From contig JACMKX010000004.1 of assembly GCA_014379905.1 (NCBI GenBank), positions 59,460-123,459 of the forward strand: DNA of 64,000 nucleotides, given 5' to 3'. The DNA comes from Ferruginibacter sp. GTDB lineage: Bacteria; Bacteroidota; Bacteroidia; Chitinophagales; Chitinophagaceae. The notes beneath the pieces were generated by a model that did not search any database, was not told where the DNA came from, and worked only from the letters and a program-made list of their open reading frames with translations. Of the stretch, positions 9,683 to 17,807 are shown one piece after another (within the stretch, counting starts at the first letter, position 1; every line of letters starts with the position of its first letter). A program made the translations under genes and the position numbers.

Positions 9683-9979
9683 ATGAACAAAACAGAAAAC
9701 AAACAACCAAGCCTGGCCCTCTGTATCCTCCTGGATATTATAGGGTATGCCAGTTTTAGTATTCCGTTTTTAGGAGAATTTATTGATGTAATATGGGCAC
9801 CAATCTCCGGCCTCATCTTTTACCGCCTTTTTGGGGGAAAAATTGGCCTCTTTGGTGGCGGTTTCAGCTTTTTGGAAGAGTTGCTCCCCTTCACCGACTT
9901 TATTCCAACTTTCAGTATTTCATGGGCAATCAGGTATTTTGCAAAGGAGAAGAAAAACGACCTGGTGCAAATTTCTTAG
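9683..9979 (+). CDS. Small membrane protein of unknown function
   Basis: A 98-residue protein with two or three hydrophobic segments (LALCILLDIIGYASFSI, ISGLIFYRLFGG, LEELLPFTDFIPTFSISWAI) and a charged C-terminal tail (FAKEKKND). It looks like a compact inner-membrane protein. I recall similar short proteins in Flavobacteria and Chitinophagaceae but cannot name a family. It is a stand-alone gene with its own strong hairpin terminator (9999-10024). The ATG start follows an A-rich leader, typical of this phylum. Confidence 0.78.
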   Translation: MNKTENKQPSLALCILLDIIGYASFSIPFLGEFIDVIWAPISGLIFYRLFGGKIGLFGGGFSFLEELLPFTDFIPTFSISWAIRYFAKEKKNDLVQIS

Positions 9980-9998
9980 TACAATAGTATTTAACAAC

Positions 9999-10024
9999 AA
10001 AAAGTGCGGTATTCCGCACTTTTT
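9999..10024 (+). terminator. Bidirectional-looking hairpin terminator
   Basis: An 11-base stem (AAAAAGTGCGG with CCGCACTTTTT) around a TATT loop, ending in a T-run, 20 bases after the small membrane protein gene. Confidence 0.88.
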
Positions 10025-10151
10025 GTGTTAAACATATACTGTAAAAATGTTAAATAACTTAACCAGGTTAATCCCCGCAGTTACAATGTTTAAGTTCATT
10101 AACTTTAGCACACAAAATTTTCAACCCCTCTTTCAACATAAATTAACGCTC

Positions 10152-12059
10152 ATGAAAAAGATCTTTCTATTGGCAGCATTATTTGCATTTGCCTTTAGTT
10201 CACAGGCGCAGGTAAATTTTGCTGCTCTTACTTTATCTGATAAATATCCAAAACAAAATCAAAAAATAGATTTTATCTACAACAAAAAATTTTCATCCCT
10301 TATCAAAGAAGCCGGGGTGAATGTGGTGGTATATAAATTTACAGACATAGGCCTCAAAGTGGAAGAGCCGGTGTTGACAAAGAAAGGCGATCTGTACAGC
10401 GGATCTTTTACCGTTGACAGCAATACCAATGCTATATTATTTGGCTTTTCCTTTAACGAGGAAAAAGACAACAATGGTAAATCAGGCTACATAGCGCCGG
10501 TTTACAATACACAAAATAAAATAGTGTCTGGATTCTATGCAGCCAACACTAACATTCTTAGCGGCTATGGAGAATTCCTCACCGGAATGACCGTTAACAA
10601 AGAAAAATCATGGGCAATCATACAGGAAGCAGTGGCTGCAGATCCAACATTAAAAGAAGAAAGGGCTTTTTTAGACGCTTACCTCGGAGGAATCCTTAGC
10701 AATAAAAAGGCTGAATCAGCAACGATTATTCCATTGGAATTGGAAAAATATGAGAAAAAGGCAAATTTAACAGAGTGGGATTACACCTGGCTAAATATGT
10801 GGTACGGCAACAGGCTCAAAAACAAAGAAAAGGCAGATGCTTTAATGGCAGCAATGAAGGTTGCTTATCCAAACGGTGAGTGGATCAAAAACGAAGCAGC
10901 CGGTAATATCAGCAAAGAAAAAGATCCGGCAAAAAAACAGGCACTTATTAACGAATTTGTTACCAGGTATCCTCCAACCAAAGAAACGCAGGGAAGGATC
11001 GATAATTTTAAAACGCAGGTAGCTTCCGCCTATGCAGCTGCAAAGGATTATACAAATTACCAAAAAACATTGAGCGAAGTAAGCCCGGCCATTCAGGCTT
11101 CTATAAACAATAACCTGGCCTGGGACATGGCCGAAAAAGACGAGAACCTTGCTGAAGCGAAAAAAATGAGCTGGCAGGCTACGAGTTATGCGGAAAAGGA
11201 AGCAAAAACACCTGCTGAACCAAAGCCGGAGAGCATGACCAAAAAAGCCTGGGAAGAAAACCGCAACCGCAATTACGCCATGTATGGCGACACCTACGCC
11301 TTTATTTTATATAAACTGGGCGATTATAAAACCGGTTATACCTACGCAAAGGAAGCTGCTATTATCAATAAACTAAAAGATCCGGAAAACAATGAACGCT
11401 ATGCTATGTTGGCCGAAAAAGTATTAACAGCCACTGAAACAAAAAAGCTGGTAGAAGGATTTGTAGAAGAAGGCGTTGCCAGTTCTAAAACCAAAGACAT
11501 ATTAAAAGGTATTTACACAAAAGAAAAAGGATCTGATGCCGGCTATGATACCTACCTGGCTACCCTGGAAGCTACGGCCAACACTAAAAAAAAGGCGGAG
11601 ATCGCTAAAAGTATTATAAAAGAAAAAGCACCGGCCTTTAACCTGAAAGATTTTGAAGGCAACGAAGTAAGCCTTGCTTCCCTGAAAGGCAAAGTAGTAA
11701 TAGTTGATTTTTGGGCTACCTGGTGTGGCCCCTGCATTGCCTCCATGCCGGGTATGAACAAGGCTTTAACCAAGTACAAAGACAATCCCAATGTCAAATT
11801 CCTTTTTGTAGATACCTGGGAAAACGTGGATGATAAGTTAAAAAATGCCAAAGATTTTATGACCAAAAAAAATTACCCTTTCCATGTATTGATGGATACA
11901 AAAGATGAAGTGGTTTCAGCTTTTGGAGTAAGCGGCATACCCACTAAGTTTATTTTAGACGGGGAAGGAAATATCCGTTTTAAATCTATTGGCTTTAATG
12001 GTAATGATGATGCATTGGTATTTGAATTAAGTACAATGATAGAAATGGCAGGTATGTAA
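10152..12059 (+). CDS. TlpA-like thioredoxin-domain protein, exported
   Basis: A 635-residue protein from the ATG at 10152. A longer frame exists, but this start gives a clean signal peptide (MKKIFLLAALFAFAFSSQAQ). Residues 20-490 are a helical TPR-like region with an N-terminal beta part, as in the large Bacteroidetes thioredoxin proteins. Residues 495-635 are a thioredoxin-like AhpC/TlpA domain with redox motif WCGPC at 524-528 and the cis-proline region SGIPTKFIL. It would act in the periplasm, reducing or exchanging disulfides. A hairpin terminator follows at 12081-12107. The substrate cannot be told from sequence. Confidence 0.9.
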   Translation: MKKIFLLAALFAFAFSSQAQVNFAALTLSDKYPKQNQKIDFIYNKKFSSLIKEAGVNVVVYKFTDIGLKVEEPVLTKKGDLYSGSFTVDSNTNAILFGFSFNEEKDNNGKSGYIAPVYNTQNKIVSGFYAANTNILSGYGEFLTGMTVNKEKSWAIIQEAVAADPTLKEERAFLDAYLGGILSNKKAESATIIPLELEKYEKKANLTEWDYTWLNMWYGNRLKNKEKADALMAAMKVAYPNGEWIKNEAAGNISKEKDPAKKQALINEFVTRYPPTKETQGRIDNFKTQVASAYAAAKDYTNYQKTLSEVSPAIQASINNNLAWDMAEKDENLAEAKKMSWQATSYAEKEAKTPAEPKPESMTKKAWEENRNRNYAMYGDTYAFILYKLGDYKTGYTYAKEAAIINKLKDPENNERYAMLAEKVLTATETKKLVEGFVEEGVASSKTKDILKGIYTKEKGSDAGYDTYLATLEATANTKKKAEIAKSIIKEKAPAFNLKDFEGNEVSLASLKGKVVIVDFWATWCGPCIASMPGMNKALTKYKDNPNVKFLFVDTWENVDDKLKNAKDFMTKKNYPFHVLMDTKDEVVSAFGVSGIPTKFILDGEGNIRFKSIGFNGNDDALVFELSTMIEMAGM

Positions 12060-12080
12060 TAATTTCTTTTTAATAATTTT

Positions 12081-12107
12081 AATGGCCCGTAAAATATACG
12101 GGCCATT
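12081..12107 (+). terminator. Hairpin terminator after the TlpA-like gene
   Basis: A 10-base perfect stem (AATGGCCCGT and ACGGGCCATT) with a 7-base A/T loop. It contains an ATG that could be mistaken for the start of the next gene; its presence argues that the DUF72 gene begins at 12127 instead. Confidence 0.75.
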
Positions 12108-12126
12108 CATTTTAAATATACCCATT

Positions 12127-13023
12127 ATGGAATTTGGTAAAGTAGATGACCCCGGCAAAGTAGATTTTACATTGCCCAAAGATGCGCCCCAAACAAAAGC
12201 AATACTGGAAAAGCACAAAAAGGATAAACCTTTTGAAGTATACGTGGGTTGTGCCAAATGGAATAAAAAAGATTTGAAAGGATTTTACCCGCCAAAGACA
12301 AAAGACGAATTGCAATATTATTCTTCTCAATTTAATTCTATAGAGCTGAATGCCACTTTTTATGGAATGCCCACGCCGGCACAGGTAACACAATGGAAAG
12401 AAAAAACACCGAAAGGATTTAAGTTCTTTCCAAAAATCACCAATACCGTCACACATTTTAAAAGACTGCTGGATGTAAAAGAACCTTTAGAGACCTACTG
12501 CAATTCAATTGCCAATTTTGAAGACAGGCTTGGGATGGCATTTATGCAGCTGCACGATAATTTTAAACCAAAAGATTTTGATCGTTTAAAAGGGGTATTG
12601 GAAAGTTTCCCCAAAGGCATTCCGCTTGCGTTGGAAGTAAGAAATGAAGAATGGTTCTCGGATAAAAAGGTTAGCGATGCCCTGGCAGTTGTTTTGGAAA
12701 AAAAGAAGATTGTCAATATTATTGTTGACACCGCCGGCCGCCGGGATATGCTGCACATGCGCCTTACAGGCCCCGAAGCATTTATAAGATATGTGGGTGC
12801 TAATCATCCTTCGGATATAGAACGGCTGGACGACTGGATTGTTCGCATAAAAAAATGGCGTAAGGAAGGTCTGCAGAAATTGTATTTTTTTGTACACCAG
12901 AATATTGAAGAAGCCTCTCCCTTATTGGCTGCACATTTTATAAAGGAAATGAACAAGGCTTTTAAACTGGATATTCATGTGCCGGAAAAACCGGGGGATA
13001 ATGGGTCGGGAAAATTGTTTTAA
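12127..13023 (+). CDS. DUF72 (YecE-like) family protein
   Basis: A 298-residue protein of the DUF72 family, a TIM-barrel-like fold of unknown activity. Family signatures are YVGCAKWNKKDLKGFYPP near residue 38, YYSSQFNSIELNATFYGMP, and the KGFKFFPKITNTVTH stretch. The ATG at 12127 was chosen because an earlier in-frame ATG at 12082 lies inside the terminator hairpin of the preceding gene. There is no signal peptide, so the protein is cytoplasmic. No operon partner is evident. The family call is firm; the reaction is not known. Confidence 0.9.
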   Translation: MEFGKVDDPGKVDFTLPKDAPQTKAILEKHKKDKPFEVYVGCAKWNKKDLKGFYPPKTKDELQYYSSQFNSIELNATFYGMPTPAQVTQWKEKTPKGFKFFPKITNTVTHFKRLLDVKEPLETYCNSIANFEDRLGMAFMQLHDNFKPKDFDRLKGVLESFPKGIPLALEVRNEEWFSDKKVSDALAVVLEKKKIVNIIVDTAGRRDMLHMRLTGPEAFIRYVGANHPSDIERLDDWIVRIKKWRKEGLQKLYFFVHQNIEEASPLLAAHFIKEMNKAFKLDIHVPEKPGDNGSGKLF

Positions 13024-13033
13024 ATAGAAACAC

Positions 13034-13335
13034 CGATGAAGCTGGCGAGCGGATTGTTACAGATCTTTTTTTTTCGCGGTTCCCTATCACCTGTCATCTG
13101 CCGGGGTTGGTGTTCCAATTGTTACGAGGCCATCGCTGCCACCTGCAACGGCTTGGGCACGTTGGGGTGTGGGTCGTGAGGAACCTGACACTACAGCGGC
13201 AAAAAGATTATTCATCTGCAATTGGAAATTACCATCTTTATGGTTAACAGATTTGTCAGGTCTCAATGAATGGCCGGTGGTGACAACACCACCGGCGGCG
13301 TGTGCTGGTTGGAGAACGGGTTTGTAAGAAATGTG
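13034..13335. repeat. Degenerate repeat, copy 1 (modules A then B)
   Basis: Module A is GAAGCTGGCGAGCGGATTG followed by TTACAGATC and a T-run (13038-13073). Module B (about 13100-13330) contains TGTTCCAATTGTTACGAGGC, AAAGATTATTCATCTGCAA and TGTGCTGGTTGGAG. Both modules recur at 14105-14450 in the same orientation but in the order B then A. The minus strand carries an open frame of 92 codons (13087-13365), but it has no recognisable domain and I treat it as part of the repeat. The 430-base gap 13024-13454 holds nothing else. Confidence 0.6.
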
Positions 13336-13454
13336 GAAGACCAACAGTGGTGAAATATTTCGCATTATTAAGTATATAATTTCAGCTAACCTTGTACGCT
13401 TAATGCAGTCGGCGGGAATTATTCAACCTTCTACCCACAATTTGTTATCTAAAG

Positions 13455-13871
13455 TTATTTTTCTTTTATCCAGGTAGTGTCGGTGTATGTTGTATTACTC
13501 TTGAAAGTTTTAACTGTGCCTGTAAAAATGTAATAAAGTGGCGTTACTTTATTAATACTGAACTGAGCGACCATTTTTTTGAAGAAATCTTCTTGTTCCT
13601 TTGATTCCATTCGTCCACCAGAGATATACTGAGCTGTAAAATCACAATTAGAAATCCATTTTATACCAAAATAAGAAGTGTCGCCGGTAGTGAGATTTAC
13701 TTCTGATTGAGCAGTATCCTTTCTAATAACTAAATAATGTTGTCCGTTGGGCGTATATACGTGAAACGTTCCGTTCCTTACGGACTCACAGTTAACTTTC
13801 ATCGACTTACAAGAACCAAAAATAAGAATACAAAAGAAAATACTTTTGAAAAGAGTCTTGATTATATTCAT
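13455..13871 (-). CDS. Small lipoprotein of unknown function
   Basis: A 138-residue product from the ATG at 13871, picked over an upstream in-frame ATG because it yields a lipoprotein signal (FKSIFFCILIFGSC, cysteine as the lipid site). The mature part is polar (FHVYTPNGQHYLVIRKD, later TPLYYIFTGTVKTF) with no recognised domain. It is more A/T rich than its neighbours and lies alone between two copies of a degenerate repeat, which suggests it arrived as a unit. Function unknown. Confidence 0.72.
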   Translation of the reverse strand: MNIIKTLFKSIFFCILIFGSCKSMKVNCESVRNGTFHVYTPNGQHYLVIRKDTAQSEVNLTTGDTSYFGIKWISNCDFTAQYISGGRMESKEQEDFFKKMVAQFSINKVTPLYYIFTGTVKTFKSNTTYTDTTWIKEK

Positions 13872-14104
13872 TTGAAATAGGGTGATTTGAATTGTGGAGT
13901 GCATTCAAGCCTTTATGAGTTGTGGAATTGACCGACTGAGCGCCCGGAGTTAAAGTTAAAAAGAAAAAACTGATATTATTCCGTTGATCCAATTCATACA
14001 GCTTAATCGTAGCAGTCGTTCTAATACAGCCACGACTTGAACTGATATTCGAGTGTGGGATTAGGATTGAGAATGAACCCCATCCGCAATGAAAAATACT
14101 TATT

Positions 14105-14450
14105 TTTTCCTGCCGGGTTGCTGTTCCAATTATTACCAGGCCATCGCCAACTCCAGCACAAGCCGCCGGAAAATATTGAGGCCATTCTGTGGTGTATAGG
14201 AAGATCATCAGGTAACGTATATAAAGATTATTCAACTGCGATGGGTAAGCTCCCCATCTTTATTGAAAAAAAATTTGTTGGTTCTCAATAGAGGAACATG
14301 GGTGACAACCTGCCTACCTTCAGGCAGGCACTCCCGTTGGCATGTGCTGGTTGGAGTATGGTTTTGAAACAATTGGTGAGCACTAACAACGCAAAAAGAA
14401 AAACGGTTGAAGCTGGTGCCGGATCGGTTACAGATCTTTTTTCTGCGTTT
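14105..14450. repeat. Degenerate repeat, copy 2 (modules B then A)
   Basis: Module B (about 14105-14370) has TTCCAATTATTACCAGGCCA, AAAGATTATTCAACTGCGA and TGTGCTGGTTGGAG; module A (14405-14445) has GAAGCTGGTGCCGGATCGG followed by TTACAGATC and a T-run. It is a diverged direct copy of 13034-13335 with module order swapped. The 649-base gap 13872-14520 shows no convincing gene: frames on both strands are short and without family signatures. Confidence 0.6.
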
Positions 14451-14520
14451 ATCCTTATCGCCTTTTTTATCCGTGTATCTGTAAAGCGAAATCTCCCTGT
14501 ATTCCACTATCTTCATTTTA

Positions 14521-15177
14521 ATGTATACAATTGTTCCCACACTGTTTGATGCAACACTTTCTGATATAGGATTTCCTCCACATACCGTTCCCGCACAGCT
14601 GGCAGATCAATTGTTTACTTTTTTTGAGCAGCACCCGCTTTTCGACTGGAAAAATTCGAACAATGGTTGCGAAGGAAGGGCTGATGCCGTTTGCTTAATG
14701 CTCGAAGAATGGGATATACCCTGCTACAAAGCCTGGGTATTCAGCGGCGCTTATCTTAAAAATCACGTAGGCCTTTTAACCAAAAACTGGAAATATCATG
14801 TAGCGCCCGTGCTGCCGGTGCTTAGTAACGGCCAGGTTATTTATTACGTGCTGGACCCTGCCACAGCTAATACTTTACAACCCATTGATGAATGGGCGGC
14901 TGCCATTACCCACCTGCCGCACAGTTATCATTTTATGCGCCAGGCACACTGGTATATTTTTCCGCATAAAAATATAGCTACTGCAAAATGGAACATGCGC
15001 AACCGGCAAAACCGCAAATGGATGATTCAAAGCCTCGCAGGTATTAATGGGCTTACCCCCGCAGGCAAAGCCAGGCTCGTTTTTAATAAGCCACTGCTAA
15101 AAAAAACGCTACTATTATTTGAGGAGGCAAAAAAGCAAAACCCCTTACCAGCATTGCGCGCTATGCAAAGCAGGTAA
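14521..15177 (+). CDS. Protein-glutaminase-like cysteine hydrolase
   Basis: A 218-residue protein with the pattern of the bacterial protein-glutaminase fold, which deamidates protein-bound glutamine with a Cys-His-Asp triad. Candidates are C50 in NNGCEGRADAV, H93 in WKYHVAPV and D112 in YYVLDPATAN; spacing and local sequence match the Chryseobacterium enzyme as I remember it (NGCxxRA, YHVAPxV, VxDP). Unlike that secreted enzyme it has no signal or pro-peptide, so it is cytoplasmic or leaves by another route. It runs tail to tail with a phospholipase D-like gene 40 bases away and follows a repeat patch. It could instead be a related transglutaminase-fold peptidase. Confidence 0.72.
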   Translation: MYTIVPTLFDATLSDIGFPPHTVPAQLADQLFTFFEQHPLFDWKNSNNGCEGRADAVCLMLEEWDIPCYKAWVFSGAYLKNHVGLLTKNWKYHVAPVLPVLSNGQVIYYVLDPATANTLQPIDEWAAAITHLPHSYHFMRQAHWYIFPHKNIATAKWNMRNRQNRKWMIQSLAGINGLTPAGKARLVFNKPLLKKTLLLFEEAKKQNPLPALRAMQSR

Positions 15178-15217
15178 AGCTATTCTTCAATTCAACTCCT
15201 GCAGCTTCCGCCCCTTT

Positions 15218-17026
15218 CTATGCCTTGATATACAATTTCCGCTGCCGGCATTTTAAATCATCGGCAGCAAACCAGGCATTGTACCATTTATAAGTGCTGC
15301 CACTCAAATCATCGAGCTGCAATTCTTCAATATCTTTCAATTCGTTATTCCTCCAGTGAAAATGATCTACCAGCCGCAATGCTTCAATGGCAAACGCGGT
15401 TACAATATCCTTATCATGAATTTCCAGTAAATTATCACCATTACTTTGTTCGGGGCCAAAAGCCAGGTTGCTGCTGCCGCAATACACAACAGGATCTGTT
15501 CCTTTAAAATTTACTACAACAAATTTGTGGTGAATAGCGTAACCATCAATTCCTGCTACCTGGCCAAAAGGTTTGGGCAAGGTATTTTCTATTCCCCGTG
15601 CTGCTACCCGCACGCCTCTTTTTGCATTGGGTTTATAAAGAAAAACACTGTAGTTGGCATTGTCGCTTATCCTGTCGGTAATGCCATAGGTAAATACATT
15701 ATTGTTTCTTACCTGCTCCTGTACGGCATCCAAAATTGAACTCTTGCTCGTATCAATCATTATGGCAAAAAGCAGGTCGGTATTCCCGCTTTTTAAAATG
15801 CGTTTATTGATGCGATCAAAAATCCTTTGCGCATCCGCTTTTGGATGCGGCGCAAAACTAATCGTCATTTTGGGCAGCGTGGCGGCAGTGAAAGCATGGT
15901 CTGTTGTGCTGAAGGCAGATCCTTTAAAACTTTTCATGGCCGTGGTTCCAAAGGATGCATCAAAAACATCGGCATATAATTGCGCCACTTTTTTATCATT
16001 AAAAACAAGCACATGATTGCTGTTGATGTATAAACCATTGGTTGAAAAATTAGTAGAGCCCGTTAATACTTTTACGGCTTTGTTGTTTTTTATATGGATG
16101 AACACTTTGCTATGCCCCAGTGCAGTAAAATGACCGCGGTATATTTTTGTATTATCGGCGGCCTGTTGTTTGAACCTGGTTTCAAAACTATTTTCCATAG
16201 AGCCGGCTTTACCATGCGAGCCTGCATCATCTAAAAATATTGTCAGCCTGTTTTCTGCTGCCAGCTGCAAAAGCCGTTTGGATATTTCCGGTTCATTGAG
16301 GTCATACGCAAATGCTTTTACAGAAATGCCTGCATCATTTACAGCTTCTTCCAAAAATTCCAGCACTCTTTCCCTGGCCTGCCATCCCAGCCATTTGTGC
16401 TGTTCTTCAAAGCTGTAATCGGTTGGCACATATTGCCGGGTGGTTTCATTCCAGCGGTTGGCAGTTCCGGCTTTTTGCGTTATGTCGAATAAAAGGTCAT
16501 CGCCTTGTTTTGGCCGCACATTGTTTTTGTTTACATCAAATCGTTTGGCGTACGCTACAGAAGAAACGAATCCACGGCTAAAACCCAGTTTGGTTTTTTT
16601 CATATCAAATGGACTCACATTGATCTTTACTGCTACAGTCAGGTTATCATCCGGCGGCAGCAGGATGCCATCCTTTAAATAACGTGGGGTGATCTTGTAA
16701 GTATAATCACCAAACACCGGCAGGGCTGTATTAATATTGGTATTGGGCACATGCACCCAGTTAAATTTTTGAATGGGAGAATAAAGTGTGGAGTTCCTGT
16801 CTTCAAAAGGGATACCCGGGTTGTTGGTAAAGAACCCGGCCGGGAATTTTAAGCGATTGTACACGTATGGCTCCAGCCAGTGAGCACCATCTTTAAAGCG
16901 GTATTGAATGCTAAAGCCGGCAAGGTTTTTTTTGAGTGCTGCGCTTACGTCAAAAGCCAGCAATGTCATAGCATCGCCTTTGTAAGCCCGCACGCTTACG
17001 CCGTTTTTTGATTTGAAAATTTCCAT
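15218..17026 (-). CDS. Phospholipase D-like protein with two HKD motifs
   Basis: A 602-residue PLD-superfamily protein. The first active-site motif is H305-x-K307 (GHSKVFIH) with the downstream GSTNFS at 323. The second is H499-x-K501 (AIHHKFVVVNF) with GSSNLAFG at 517. Both halves are complete, so it should be an active phosphodiesterase; substrates in this superfamily include phospholipids and nucleic acids. The first 190 residues have no known domain. There is no signal peptide. It is a single gene on the minus strand, convergent with the protein-glutaminase-like gene. Confidence 0.86.
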   Translation of the reverse strand: MEIFKSKNGVSVRAYKGDAMTLLAFDVSAALKKNLAGFSIQYRFKDGAHWLEPYVYNRLKFPAGFFTNNPGIPFEDRNSTLYSPIQKFNWVHVPNTNINTALPVFGDYTYKITPRYLKDGILLPPDDNLTVAVKINVSPFDMKKTKLGFSRGFVSSVAYAKRFDVNKNNVRPKQGDDLLFDITQKAGTANRWNETTRQYVPTDYSFEEQHKWLGWQARERVLEFLEEAVNDAGISVKAFAYDLNEPEISKRLLQLAAENRLTIFLDDAGSHGKAGSMENSFETRFKQQAADNTKIYRGHFTALGHSKVFIHIKNNKAVKVLTGSTNFSTNGLYINSNHVLVFNDKKVAQLYADVFDASFGTTAMKSFKGSAFSTTDHAFTAATLPKMTISFAPHPKADAQRIFDRINKRILKSGNTDLLFAIMIDTSKSSILDAVQEQVRNNNVFTYGITDRISDNANYSVFLYKPNAKRGVRVAARGIENTLPKPFGQVAGIDGYAIHHKFVVVNFKGTDPVVYCGSSNLAFGPEQSNGDNLLEIHDKDIVTAFAIEALRLVDHFHWRNNELKDIEELQLDDLSGSTYKWYNAWFAADDLKCRQRKLYIKA

Positions 17027-17390
17027 GAGCAGGGTTTTATTGATGAGTAAAATTTAAATGCCCGGGTTGGAGGGAAGCTGTTTTTGCTGTGGGCAGATGG
17101 TACGGTAGAGCGAGGCAGGACAAACATAATAAAGCAAAATGAGATTGTCAAGGATTTGGATTAATTTGATGGGAGATTTACGGATTTGGATTGATTGGAT
17201 TAGAGGATTTACGGGATGGAGATTTTGACAACGGACTGGCTTTTGTTTTGCTTAAGTATGCATTCGGTGATTCGGTGAGCCCGGTTCATAGCTAAAGTAA
17301 GGGGATAGATAACTTTGTTCGGCAGGAGCGGGGGCGAAAAGATGAAATCTGCTATCAGAAGTGTTTGAAATTTATTTTATATGCAGGTAT
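17027..17390. other. Intergenic region with no recognised feature
   Basis: A 364-base gap between two divergent genes. It contains an imperfect direct repetition of GGATTTGGATTGATT-like words (about 17150-17230). No gene, promoter match or hairpin was convincing. Confidence 0.5.
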
Positions 17391-17684
17391 ATGGTGAATT
17401 ATTTATGTTATGTTTTTATAGTTTTATGCGTTTTAGTTCTAGGGATTCTTTTAACTTTTAAGACAGCTTCCAGTCAAAAAAAATCTTTGAAATGGCAAAC
17501 CAAAATCTTTTTTCTTGATAAAACTAAATGGGGAAAAAAATTACTTGCTTCTATGGAAAAGGACAATGATGATCCCTCGTTCTTACTGCTGGTAAGGATA
17601 AATGGAATTATTTTAATTTTTATATCGTTAATTGCCTTGACGATCTTAATCTTAAAAGGTATAAGTTTTTTTAGTATCTGGTAA
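17391..17684 (+). CDS. Small two-helix membrane protein
   Basis: A 97-residue protein from the ATG at 17391; a GTG at 17361 would add ten residues. It has one helix at residues 1-24 (CYVFIVLCVLVLGILLTF) and another near 70-95 (GIILIFISLIALTILIL), with a basic 45-residue loop (KKSLKWQTKIFFLDKTKW) between them. No family was recognised. It stands alone before uvrB. Membrane location is the only firm statement. Confidence 0.65.
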   Translation: MVNYLCYVFIVLCVLVLGILLTFKTASSQKKSLKWQTKIFFLDKTKWGKKLLASMEKDNDDPSFLLLVRINGIILIFISLIALTILILKGISFFSIW

Positions 17685-17807
17685 CCGCCGCAATGGAAGC
17701 TCACCCAAAATCAGTTCTTACCTTTTCCATCAGCATATTCCGTGTATCCAATTCTTTGCGCTGGCAATTACCTCATCCACGTCCTAATTCGTAACTTTAT
17801 ATAACTT

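Noticed and set aside
13087..13365. Open frame of 92 codons on the minus strand
   Set aside because: It lies wholly in repeat copy 1, has no signal peptide, domain or start context, and the diverged copy 2 does not keep it open.
14055..14540. Overlapping short frames in the gap before the glutaminase-like gene
   Set aside because: They fall in repeat copy 2 and show no recognisable sequence.
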